From Pseudomonadota bacterium (GTDB lineage Bacteria; Pseudomonadota; Alphaproteobacteria; Caulobacterales; Caulobacteraceae): a stretch of DNA of 5,350 bases. Location of the stretch: NCBI GenBank assembly GCA_023409795.1, contig JAEYQX010000122.1, positions 1 to 5,350 of the forward strand. The letters are read 5' to 3'. The notes under the pieces were generated by a model, which saw nothing but the letters and a program-made list of their open reading frames with translations, had not been told where the DNA came from and made no database searches. This document shows positions 1 through 4,794 of the stretch, in pieces (the first letter of the stretch is position 1; every line of letters begins with the position of its first letter). The translations under genes and the position numbers were made by a program.

Positions 1-118
1 CGCCGAGCTGGACGTCGAGCTGATCACCCCGATCGCCATGGAAGAGAAGCTGCGCTTCGCTATCCGTGAAGGCGGCCGCACCGTCGGCGCCGGCGTCGTC
101 TCGAAGATCGTCGAGTAA
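1..118 (+). CDS. tuf: Elongation factor Tu, C-terminal end (partial, 5' end outside window)
   Basis: The first full codon is at position 2 and the frame runs 38 codons to a TAA at 116-118. The encoded tail contains ELITPIAMEEKLRFAIREGG and ends VGAGVVSKIVE, the highly conserved end of EF-Tu domain 3. EF-Tu is the cytoplasmic GTPase that delivers aminoacyl-tRNA to the ribosomal A site; domain 3 contacts tRNA and EF-Ts. The GTPase domain is outside the window, so nothing can be said about its catalytic residues. In bacteria tuf is usually the last gene of the str operon (rpsL-rpsG-fusA-tuf), and rpsJ commonly follows. Here rpsJ lies about 4.9 kb downstream. The gene ends in a hairpin plus a strong terminator, so read-through into downstream genes should be limited. 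Identity is near certain from the tail alone; which tuf copy this is, if the genome has two, cannot be told. Confidence 0.97.
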   Translation, partial: AELDVELITPIAMEEKLRFAIREGGRTVGAGVVSKIVE

Positions 119-137
119 TCGACCCTTTGAGCGGCCT

Positions 138-155
138 CTGACGGGCAACCGTCAG
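138..155 (+). other. GNRA-capped stem-loop in the tuf 3' untranslated region
   Basis: CTGACGG (138-144) pairs perfectly with CCGTCAG (149-155) around the loop GCAA, a GNRA-type tetraloop. It lies between the tuf stop and the intrinsic terminator, so the tuf transcript would end in two tandem hairpins. There is no U-tract after it, so it is not itself a terminator. A role in 3'-end stability or processing is inferred. Confidence 0.6.
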
Positions 156-170
156 TGACGACTGATCAAG

Positions 171-209
171 ATGGCCCCCCGGAGCAATCCGGGGGGCCAT
201 TTTTGTTTT
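171..209 (+). terminator. Rho-independent terminator of tuf
   Basis: A perfect 12-bp stem (171-182 with 189-200) closes a 6-nt loop AGCAAT. It contains six consecutive C-G pairs and runs straight into TTTTTGTTTT. This is a textbook strong intrinsic terminator for plus-strand transcription. On the minus strand the stem is followed by ATCTTGATC, not a U-run, so it should work poorly for the converging small gene. Confidence 0.93.
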
Positions 210-373
210 CAGCGGTTGGGTTCGCCGGTGGCCGGGTCGGTCTCGGTCTCGCGGGAGTTGCTGCTGCCCTTGGCCCCATCCGGCTCGGTTGCCGGGCGAG
301 GGGGCTCTCCCTCGCGGTCGGGCTTCAGGTTGCCGTTCTCGGCAGCATTCTTGTTGGGCCGGTCCTGGTTCAT
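209..373 (-). CDS. Small hydrophilic hypothetical protein (54 aa)
   Basis: The ATG (373-371) is preceded four bases away by AGGAGGT (complement of 378-384), a near-perfect Shine-Dalgarno, which is the main reason to believe the gene and to pick this start over longer upstream versions. The frame encodes 54 residues beginning MNQDRPNKNAAENGNLKPDR and ending DPATGEPNR, with TGA at 211-209. The protein has no aromatic residues, no signal peptide and no membrane segment. It is rich in N, E, D, P, G, K and R, so it is predicted to be disordered in the cytoplasm. I do not recognise a family. It converges on tuf, with its stop codon at the edge of the tuf terminator, and is divergent from the acetyltransferase gene, with 148 bp between the two starts. 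I see no convincing promoter in that gap. It could be one of the small stress-associated disordered proteins common in alphaproteobacteria, but that is only an analogy. Confidence 0.72.
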   Translation of the reverse strand: MNQDRPNKNAAENGNLKPDREGEPPRPATEPDGAKGSSNSRETETDPATGEPNR

Positions 374-521
374 CGTCACCTCCTGTCCCAAGCCAACGCA
401 GCGGGGCGGCCAAGGTGCCGTAAGGCCTCGTTCACCACGTCCATAAACCCCGCCGCAATCGAAATATGCCACGGTTATCGCAAGGGGTTCGGCATCGGCT
501 GCGGGACCCGGAGGAGTTCGG

Positions 522-1652
522 ATGTCCCCCCCGTTGACGGTAAGCCTGCGTCCCATCGACAGTCTGACGCCGCAGGAACAGGCGCAATGGAATGCCTGGG
601 CCGCCCAGGACCCGGACATGGGCAGCCCCTTCCTGCGCGCCGAGTTCGCCTTGCTGGCCGGGCCGGTCTGTCCGGGGGCGGGGCTGGCGGTCTATCGGCG
701 CGGCGAGGCAGTGGTGGGCTATCTGCCCTTCCAGAAGCGCGGCGGCACGGTGCAGCCCCTGGGCGCGCCCATGAACGACTATCATGGGGTCATCGGTCCC
801 ATCGGTCTGCGTCCGTCGCTGGACGAGGCCGCCCAATGCCTGGGGGGCGACTGCCTGGCGGTCACGGCCTGGGTGGGCGAGGCCGAGGGGCTCAGCGACG
901 TGCCCAGCCATCGCGCCGTCATCCCGACCGGCCAGGCCTATGACGACTGGTATGCCGGACGCCGCGGTGCCCACGGCAAGTATTTCAAGGACAAGGAGCG
1001 GGCCCGGCGCAGTCTCGCGGCCGAGTTCGGGCCGGTCGAGGTCGAGGTCGGCCTGCGTGACCCCGCCCTGCTGGACGAGCTGGTCGCGTTGAAGCGGGCC
1101 CAGTATGTCCGCAGCGGCCTGCACGACATTTTTGCCTGTGGCTGGACGGTGGACCTGCTCAAGGCCCTGCTGGCGTCGCCCTATCCGGACTTCGGGGCCC
1201 AGCTGTGCGTCCTTCGCGCCGGCGGCCAGGTCTGCGCCGTCGAATACTCGCTGGCGGGCGGGACCTGCTTCCACTTCTGGTTCCCGGCCTACTATCCCGT
1301 CGCCAGCCGCTGCTCGCCCGGTATCCTGCTGACCCTGGACACCATCCGGCTGATGTCGGCCCGGGGCTTTACCGACTTTGACTATGGCTGCGGCTCCGAG
1401 GGCTACAAGCGCTACTTCTGCGACACCGTGCAGATGGTCGGCGAGGGGCGGGTGCGTCCGTCGGGGACGCCGGCCGCCGCCCGGCTGGGCACCGGTGCCC
1501 TGGTCCGCATGGCCGGTCGCCAGCGGGCGCAGGGGCTGGCCGACCGGATCCGGCGGCGCTGGAATGTCATCGAGGCCTGTGAAGTCACCCTGCCGGGACG
1601 CCTCGCCGGTATTGCGGCAGCCAGCCGCTCGGCGCTCAAGAAGCGCGCCTGA
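522..1652 (+). CDS. GNAT family N-acetyltransferase, CelD/BcsL (FemAB-like) type
   Basis: This is a 376-residue cytoplasmic protein without signal peptide or membrane segment. The first 140 or so residues form the N-terminal half typical of the family, including GYLPFQKRGG (66-75) and LGAPMNDYHGVIGP (80-93). The acetyltransferase core (BioF2-like/Acetyltransf_6 type) runs from about 154 to 300. It starts with the basic helix KYFKDKERARRSL (153-165) and continues through KRAQYVRSG (191-199), the strand GGQVCAVEYSL (234-244) and ARCSPGILL-like residues 261-270. It ends in FDYGCGSEGYKRYF (286-299), the most diagnostic segment. Known relatives include polysaccharide-linked CelD/BcsL proteins and the holdfast acetyltransferase HfsK of Caulobacter; substrate cannot be read from sequence. 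The ATG is chosen for the GGAGGAG at 510-516, five bases upstream. It is first of a two-gene operon, 17 bp before the JmjC/cupin gene. The C-terminal tail (about 310-376) is basic and poorly conserved by eye. Family assignment is strong, pathway unknown. Confidence 0.85.
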   Translation: MSPPLTVSLRPIDSLTPQEQAQWNAWAAQDPDMGSPFLRAEFALLAGPVCPGAGLAVYRRGEAVVGYLPFQKRGGTVQPLGAPMNDYHGVIGPIGLRPSLDEAAQCLGGDCLAVTAWVGEAEGLSDVPSHRAVIPTGQAYDDWYAGRRGAHGKYFKDKERARRSLAAEFGPVEVEVGLRDPALLDELVALKRAQYVRSGLHDIFACGWTVDLLKALLASPYPDFGAQLCVLRAGGQVCAVEYSLAGGTCFHFWFPAYYPVASRCSPGILLTLDTIRLMSARGFTDFDYGCGSEGYKRYFCDTVQMVGEGRVRPSGTPAAARLGTGALVRMAGRQRAQGLADRIRRRWNVIEACEVTLPGRLAGIAAASRSALKKRA

Positions 1653-1669
1653 GCCAAGGGGACCAGACC

Positions 1670-2566
1670 ATGCCCGTTACCCGCTACCACGGCCCGATCC
1701 AGCAGCCGGCTGTCTTTGACCACAGCCTGGTCGAGCAGGGCTTTGCCGGCGACGCGGCGCTGGCGGACCTGCTGGACCGCTATCCGGTCGAGCTGATCGA
1801 CATCAACCTGTATGACTATGACGACGAGGGCCAGCACAGCCTGCGCACGGGGGCCAGGGGCCGCCAGGACGGCGCGGCCCTGCTTGAGGCGATCCAGGCG
1901 GGACGCCTGTGGGTCAATCTGCGCGGCATAGAGACCGGCTGGCCCGATCTGTGGGCTGCCGCCAGCCGCGAATACCAGGCCATCGAGGCCAGCCTGCCGG
2001 GGCTCAAGGCCGTCAAGCGGGCCGGGCAGCTGATCCTGTCCTCGCCCCGGGCGCGGGTGCCCTATCATTTCGATGCCGCCGGGGTGGTGCTGTTCCATAT
2101 GCGCGGCCGCAAGCGGGTCTTTGTCTATCCGGGTGACGAGGCCCACCTGCCCGAGCGGCACATGGAACTGGTCGTGGCGCACCAGACGACCGAGGAGGTG
2201 CCCTATCGCCTGGCCTTCGAGGCCGACGCCCGCGTCGTGGACCTGGAGCCCGGACAGGCCCTGACCTGGCCGCTGTATGCACCGCACAGGGTCGAGAACC
2301 TGGACCGGTTCTGCGTCTCCCTGTCGATGGACTTCCAGACCTGGCCGACGCGGTGGCGCAACGGGGCCCTGTTTACCCATGCAGTGCTGCGCAGTCGGGG
2401 CGGCTGCCCGCGCCACACCGATAGCCTGGGCACGGCTGGCCTGATGGCACGGTGGGTGGCGTCACTGGCCCTGAAGCGGGCGGGCGTGCTCAGCAGCCGG
2501 ATCGCCGACCTGCCGCGCGACTTCGTTCCCGAGGCCGGCATGGCCGATGGCGCGCGACCCCTCTAG
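1670..2566 (+). CDS. JmjC/cupin-like domain protein, putative Fe(II)/2-oxoglutarate oxygenase
   Basis: This is a 298-residue soluble protein with no signal peptide. Its centre resembles a cupin_8/JmjC-type double-stranded beta-helix. YHFDAAGVVLFHMRGRKRVF (132-151) carries an HxD pair (H133, D135) and a nearby lysine (K148) that could bind 2-oxoglutarate. LTWPLYAPHRVENLD (198-212) carries the distal histidine (H206). HxD...H is the iron-binding triad of this superfamily, so the protein is plausibly an active hydroxylase rather than a structural cupin. JmjC-type bacterial enzymes include ribosomal oxygenases such as YcfD/RoxA, but this protein has its own N-terminal region (1-120) and no evident YcfD-like match beyond the motif. 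Start: ATG after AAGGGGA (1656-1662), seven bases away. The 17-bp gap to the acetyltransferase indicates co-transcription and probably a joint pathway. The C-terminal part (about 230-298) is unassigned. The substrate is unknown, and a regulator-type cupin remains possible. Confidence 0.78.
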   Translation: MPVTRYHGPIQQPAVFDHSLVEQGFAGDAALADLLDRYPVELIDINLYDYDDEGQHSLRTGARGRQDGAALLEAIQAGRLWVNLRGIETGWPDLWAAASREYQAIEASLPGLKAVKRAGQLILSSPRARVPYHFDAAGVVLFHMRGRKRVFVYPGDEAHLPERHMELVVAHQTTEEVPYRLAFEADARVVDLEPGQALTWPLYAPHRVENLDRFCVSLSMDFQTWPTRWRNGALFTHAVLRSRGGCPRHTDSLGTAGLMARWVASLALKRAGVLSSRIADLPRDFVPEAGMADGARPL

Positions 2567-2590
2567 GGCCCGCCAGGCCGGGCTTTTCTT
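2567..2590 (+). terminator. Rho-independent terminator of the GNAT-JmjC operon
   Basis: The sequence immediately after the TAG stop forms GCCCG (2568-2572) / CGGGC (2579-2583) around a 6-nt loop, followed by TTTTCTT. The stem is short but entirely G-C. It separates the two-gene operon from the GIN-domain gene 84 bp further on. Confidence 0.75.
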
Positions 2591-2644
2591 ACAACGGCGT
2601 CATGACACGGAATTAAACTGACTTTGGCCGAGTGCGGGCGCACC

Positions 2645-2667
2645 GTCTCCTCAACGCAAGAGGAGAC
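2645..2667 (+). promoter_or_regulatory. RBS-sequestering hairpin upstream of the GIN-domain gene
   Basis: GTCTCCTC (2645-2652) is perfectly complementary to GAGGAGAC (2660-2667), with a 7-nt loop AACGCAA. The 3' arm contains the whole Shine-Dalgarno GAGGAG (2660-2665) of the gene starting at 2674, so in the folded mRNA the ribosome-binding site is paired over its full length. A weaker 4-bp stem (GTGC 2632-2635 / GCAC 2640-2643) lies just upstream. The pairing is directly visible; regulation by temperature, protein or ligand is inference. No clear promoter was found in the 84 bp between genes. Confidence 0.65.
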
Positions 2668-2673
2668 AAGACC

Positions 2674-3567
2674 ATGAAAGCCCACCTCATCGCCGCCGCT
2701 TCTGCCTCTGTCATGGGGGGCCTGACCCTGGCCCAGGGGGCGGCGGCCCAGTCGGTCGAGGTCAAGGACGCCGTGGCCCGGGTCGTGGTCATCCCCGAGG
2801 ATCGCCGCGACATCGGCGTCGAGATCGTGCCCGGCCGCGCAGACCTGCCAGCACTTCAGGTCGTGCGCCGGGGCGATGACGTCAGGATCGACGGCGGCCT
2901 GGGCACCCGCAGGCTGGGACTGGGCCAGGTCAATGTCCTGAGCCGCTGCGAATCCGGTGACCCCGAGGCGCGCCAGCCGGGGCAGGGGGCGCGGATCCGC
3001 GTCCGCGGCGTGGGCGAGGTGGCGCTGGAGGACGCGCCCATGGTGGTGCTGCGCACCCCGCGCGACGTGGATATCGAGACGGGCGAGGCCGTCTATGGTG
3101 CGGTGGGGCCGGGGGCCCGCTCTGTCGAGCTGCACACCGGCGGCTGTGGCCAGTGGACGGTGGCCAATGTCAGCGGACCGGCTGCCGTATCGGTCGGCGG
3201 CTCGGGCCGGGTGCGCATCGGTGAGGTCCAGCAGCTCAAGGCCTCCATCGGTGGCTCCGGCTCGGTGACGGCGCGCGCGGCCCACGGGGTCAAGGCCAGC
3301 ATCGGGGGCTCGGGCGATGTCCGGGTCGGCCGCGTCGAGGGGCCGATCGAGGTGCGCATCGGCGGATCTGGCGACGTGCGCCTCGACTCTGGCCGCAGTG
3401 AGCAGGTCGATGTCTCCATCGCCGGCTCGGGCAATGTTCACTTTGACGGGACGGCCGGTCGCGTCGCCGTGGCCACGGTTGGTTCGGGCGATGTCTATAT
3501 CCGCGAGGTGACGGGCCCTATCAGCCGCTCGACGGTCGGCTCGGGCAAGCTGCGCATCGGCGACTAG
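2674..3567 (+). CDS. Secreted GIN-domain (DUF2807-type) repeat protein
   Basis: This is a 297-residue exported protein. The ATG at 2674 follows GAGGAG (2660-2665) and begins a clear signal peptide: MKAH, a hydrophobic alanine-rich core, then QGAAA before Q26, with probable signal peptidase I cleavage between A25 and Q26. No lipobox is seen. An in-frame GTG at 2632 would put 14 extra residues before this signal and is rejected. The mature protein has an N-terminal beta-rich part (about 27-140) and a C-terminal stretch (about 150-297) that is a head-GIN/DUF2807-type beta solenoid. It holds seven copies of a GGSGDVRIG-like motif starting at residues 175, 193, 211, 230, 250, 269 and 288. Proteins of this family are periplasmic or surface-exposed, and their function is mostly unknown; the adhesin label in domain databases is tentative. 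C92 and C158 in the mature region could form a disulphide. The gene stands alone between two terminators and converges on the porin gene. Translation may be limited by the hairpin over its RBS. Confidence 0.87.
   Translation: MKAHLIAAASASVMGGLTLAQGAAAQSVEVKDAVARVVVIPEDRRDIGVEIVPGRADLPALQVVRRGDDVRIDGGLGTRRLGLGQVNVLSRCESGDPEARQPGQGARIRVRGVGEVALEDAPMVVLRTPRDVDIETGEAVYGAVGPGARSVELHTGGCGQWTVANVSGPAAVSVGGSGRVRIGEVQQLKASIGGSGSVTARAAHGVKASIGGSGDVRVGRVEGPIEVRIGGSGDVRLDSGRSEQVDVSIAGSGNVHFDGTAGRVAVATVGSGDVYIREVTGPISRSTVGSGKLRIGD
3196..3564 (+). repeat. Seven tandem GGSG-type protein repeats in the GIN domain
   Basis: Codons 175-297 encode seven units opening with (G/A/V)GSG followed by an alternating hydrophobic strand such as DVRVGRV or NVHFDGT. 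The spacings are 18, 18, 19, 20, 19 and 19 residues, i.e. one solenoid turn each. The DNA copies share a TCGGCGGCTCGGGC-like core but vary at third positions, so the repeat is old and kept at protein level rather than freshly duplicated. Confidence 0.8.
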
Positions 3568-3588
3568 GCCCGGCGGGTAGCGGACATG

Positions 3589-3620
3589 AAAAACCCCGGT
3601 GGATCGCTCCACCGGGGTTT
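3589..3620. terminator. Bidirectional intrinsic terminator between the GIN-domain gene and the porin gene
   Basis: A perfect 13-bp stem (3591-3603 with 3608-3620) closes the tetraloop TCGC. Read on the minus strand it is followed by five Ts (complement of 3589-3593), making it a strong terminator for the porin transcript. On the plus strand the stem ends in TTT then CTGCC, a weaker terminator for the GIN-domain gene. Confidence 0.9.
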
Positions 3621-3632
3621 CTGCCTTCAGGC

Positions 3633-3650
3633 CTGATCTTTCGGGATCAG
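3633..3650 (-). other. Stem-loop directly after the porin stop codon
   Basis: CTGATC (3633-3638) pairs with GATCAG (3645-3650) around six bases. On the porin mRNA this hairpin begins one base after the TAA (3654-3652) and precedes the terminator hairpin, so the transcript ends in two tandem stems. It has no U-tract. A stabilising role for an abundant porin mRNA is inferred. Confidence 0.5.
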
Positions 3651-3651
3651 C

Positions 3652-4386
3652 TTAGAAGGGGGCGACGACCAGGCCAGCCAGGGTGCGGCCCAGGTTTGCA
3701 CCGGCGCGGTCCAGCGACTGCAGGGTGCCACCGAAGTTGTAGCGGGCACCGATCATGACGACGTCGGCATCCACGCCTTCGACGTCGACGTGCTGGTAGT
3801 TGCCGTAGACGCTGAACGGGCTGTTGGCGAACTGGTATTCAGCGCCAGCACCATAGGCCCAGGCATCGGCATCGCCGAAGGCGGTGTCGACGTTGCCGTA
3901 GACAGCGCCGGCGTTCAGGCGCAGCGACGGGTTGACGTAGTAGGCAGCGTCAGCGCCGTAGGTCCACAGGTCGGCACCGTCCATGTCGGTGTAGGCGGCC
4001 ACGCCGGTCAGGGTGGTCGAGGCGTAGTACTTCTGGACTTCAGCACCGGCGGTGACGAAGTCTTCGCCACCGATGTCGGTGATGCCGACGAAGGCACCGG
4101 CGCGGATGTCGTTGGCGAATTCGCGGGTCAGGTGAGCAGCAGCGGCACCCATAGTGTCGTCGCCGAAGTCGGTGTCAGTGTGGGTGACGTTACCGGCAAC
4201 GGTCACGGTCCATTTCGGGGCAACCTCGAAGGCGGCCACGCCGTCCAGGCGGGCAGCGTCCACGTCGGTACCTTCAATGTCGGCATAGCCGTACGAGATG
4301 CCAGCCGAGCCGACAACTTCCTGGGCCAGAGCCGGGGCAGCCATCAGGGTCGCGGCGGCGACCGAAGCGAGGAAGACGGTTTTCAT
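3652..4386 (-). CDS. Outer-membrane beta-barrel protein, porin-like
   Basis: This is a 244-residue exported protein. The ATG (4386-4384) is preceded by AAGGA (complement of 4396-4400) nine bases away. Residues 1-21 are a classic signal peptide (MKTVFLASVAAATLMAAPALA) with cleavage ALA|QE. The mature chain lacks cysteine, is rich in A, G, D, Y and T, and alternates short polar loops with about twelve amphipathic strands such as AGISYGYADI, WTVTVAGNVTH, DAAYYVNPS, GAGAEYQF and FSVYGNYQHV. This indicates an outer-membrane barrel of the small alphaproteobacterial porin type. The last predicted strand, VVMIGARYNF (209-218), ends in the aromatic usual for recognition by the Bam complex. It is followed by about 26 further residues ending LVVAPF, an unusual tail. 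The many aspartates suggest a negatively charged pore or surface. Codon use is strongly biased, consistent with high expression. It is monocistronic, with its own dyad-rich upstream region and two tandem 3' hairpins. Substrate unknown. Confidence 0.83.
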   Translation of the reverse strand: MKTVFLASVAAATLMAAPALAQEVVGSAGISYGYADIEGTDVDAARLDGVAAFEVAPKWTVTVAGNVTHTDTDFGDDTMGAAAAHLTREFANDIRAGAFVGITDIGGEDFVTAGAEVQKYYASTTLTGVAAYTDMDGADLWTYGADAAYYVNPSLRLNAGAVYGNVDTAFGDADAWAYGAGAEYQFANSPFSVYGNYQHVDVEGVDADVVMIGARYNFGGTLQSLDRAGANLGRTLAGLVVAPF

Positions 4387-4533
4387 TCTTACTTATCCTT
4401 TTCAGAGGGTTGCAACGACCGGGTCACTGCAACGCTGAAAGAGATAGTCACGAAACCGCCGAATGCCCGTGACGAAAATGTTATCTTTCGCGCTCATATG
4501 GATAATGTTGCCCGAAAGTGACGCATTCGGGCA
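4387..4533 (-). promoter_or_regulatory. Porin upstream region with clustered inverted and direct repeats
   Basis: Upstream of the porin SD lie several repeats. TGCAACG occurs twice in direct orientation (4411-4417 and 4428-4434, 17-bp period), the first copy inside the palindrome GTTGCAAC (4409-4416). GTCACG (4447-4452) faces CGTGAC (4468-4473). TGCCCGAA (4509-4516) faces TTCGGGCA (4526-4533) across 9 bp. CCGAATGC (4459-4466) recurs inverted as GCATTCGG (4523-4530). This is the pattern expected of operator sites or leader-RNA hairpins controlling porin expression. I could not place a convincing -35/-10 pair on the minus strand. Confidence 0.45.
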
Positions 4534-4561
4534 TGATTGTGTCTCGACACGGTGCAGCTTT

Positions 4562-4578
4562 GCGGCGGTGCCGCTTTT
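4562..4578 (+). terminator. Orphan terminator-like hairpin
   Basis: GCGGC (4562-4566) pairs with GCCGC (4570-4574) around GGT and is followed by TTTTC. Stem and U-tract are both minimal. No plus-strand gene precedes it within 900 bp. It could block antisense transcription, end an unannotated small RNA, or be chance. Confidence 0.3.
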
Positions 4579-4683
4579 CGCCCATCCGGGAGCCTTTTGA
4601 AGGCCTGAGGCCTTAAGCCCTGTTAAGACCTTGCGGGCTCGCGCCGGACGCATCTGGAGCGGGGAGAGCGTCGTAACTGTGCC

Positions 4684-4746
4684 GGCTGCCCTGTGGATGA
4701 CTGATTTCGGGCCAGGTTGGCGGTGGGGCCGGTGGCTGCCCTATGG
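4684..4746 (+). repeat. Imperfect 13-bp direct repeat, 50-bp period
   Basis: GGCTGCCCTGTGG (4684-4696) recurs as GGCTGCCCTATGG (4734-4746), with one mismatch. Both copies are preceded by a CCGG-containing context. They lie 50-110 bp upstream of the candidate rpsJ -35 element. Function unknown; protein-binding sites on the same DNA face are one possibility. Confidence 0.4.
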
Positions 4747-4762
4747 CCCTGGTGCAACACCC

Positions 4763-4791
4763 CTTAAACCCCCATTCCACGGCGGTTTAAG
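4763..4791. promoter_or_regulatory. Inverted repeat abutting the rpsJ promoter, possible operator
   Basis: CTTAAACC (4763-4770) and GGTTTAAG (4784-4791) are perfect 8-bp arms around 13 bp, so the arm centres are about two helical turns apart. The repeat ends three bases before the candidate -35 element TTGACC, i.e. about -67 to -39 relative to the predicted start. This is the normal place for an activator dimer. The arms contain TTAA, the core of CtrA half-sites in Caulobacterales, but the spacing does not fit TTAA-N7-TTAA. Confidence 0.5.
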
Positions 4792-4794
4792 CGC

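Larger units (their letters stand above)
4534..4762. other. Non-coding spacer with small dyads, no gene seen
   Basis: No ORF with plausible start and RBS is visible here on either strand, and no tRNA-like fold was found. It holds GTGTC/GACAC (4539-4550), a terminator-like hairpin (4562-4578), the 6-bp inverted repeat AAGGCC-TGA-GGCCTT (4600-4614), a TTAA-N6-TTAA pair (4613-4626) and an imperfect 13-bp direct repeat (4684-4746). The stretch lies between the porin promoter region and the rpsJ promoter. Confidence 0.6.

Noticed and set aside
155..943. A 262-codon plus-strand open frame through the tuf terminator
   Set aside because: It begins before the terminator hairpin, runs through it, and overlaps the acetyltransferase in another frame; its product is compositionally random.
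432..1274. A 280-codon minus-strand open frame opposite the GNAT gene
   Set aside because: Antisense shadow of a conserved acetyltransferase, without RBS or domain.
1412..2416. A 334-codon minus-strand open frame opposite the GNAT and JmjC genes
   Set aside because: It spans the junction of two well-supported genes on the other strand, has no SD and no recognisable domain.
2589..2617. TTACAA-N17-ATTAAA as a promoter for the GIN-domain gene
   Set aside because: The -35 matches only three of six consensus bases, and the 84-bp gap gives no independent support.
2632..2673. Upstream in-frame GTG start for the GIN-domain protein
   Set aside because: It would add 14 residues in front of a complete signal peptide and lies upstream of the SD hairpin; the ATG at 2674 has the SD at the right distance.
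2563..3612. A 349-codon open frame on the minus strand opposite the GIN-domain gene
   Set aside because: It is an antisense shadow produced by high GC at third positions. It lacks an RBS, reads as low-complexity A/R/D/H-rich sequence, and overlaps a gene with a clear signal peptide and repeats.
4402..4494. Short minus-strand ORF (31 codons from an ATG at about 4494) ending just before the porin
   Set aside because: No Shine-Dalgarno precedes the ATG and the region is full of regulatory-looking dyads. A leader peptide is possible but not supported.
3790..4521. A 243-codon plus-strand open frame opposite the porin gene
   Set aside because: It mirrors the strong codon bias of the porin, is V/G-rich with no domain, and the opposite strand has a signal peptide and a good SD.
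4600..4614. AAGGCC-TGA-GGCCTT as a terminator
   Set aside because: The stem is only 6 bp with a 3-nt loop and no U-tract on either side; probably a chance dyad or a binding site.
4613..4626. TTAA-N6-TTAA as a CtrA binding site
   Set aside because: The CtrA consensus is TTAA-N7-TTAA; the spacing here is one base short and no promoter element is placed around it.
4692..4700. TGTGGATGA as a DnaA box
   Set aside because: It is a single site with one mismatch to the consensus, with no cluster and no A/T-rich unwinding region, so it does not indicate an origin.
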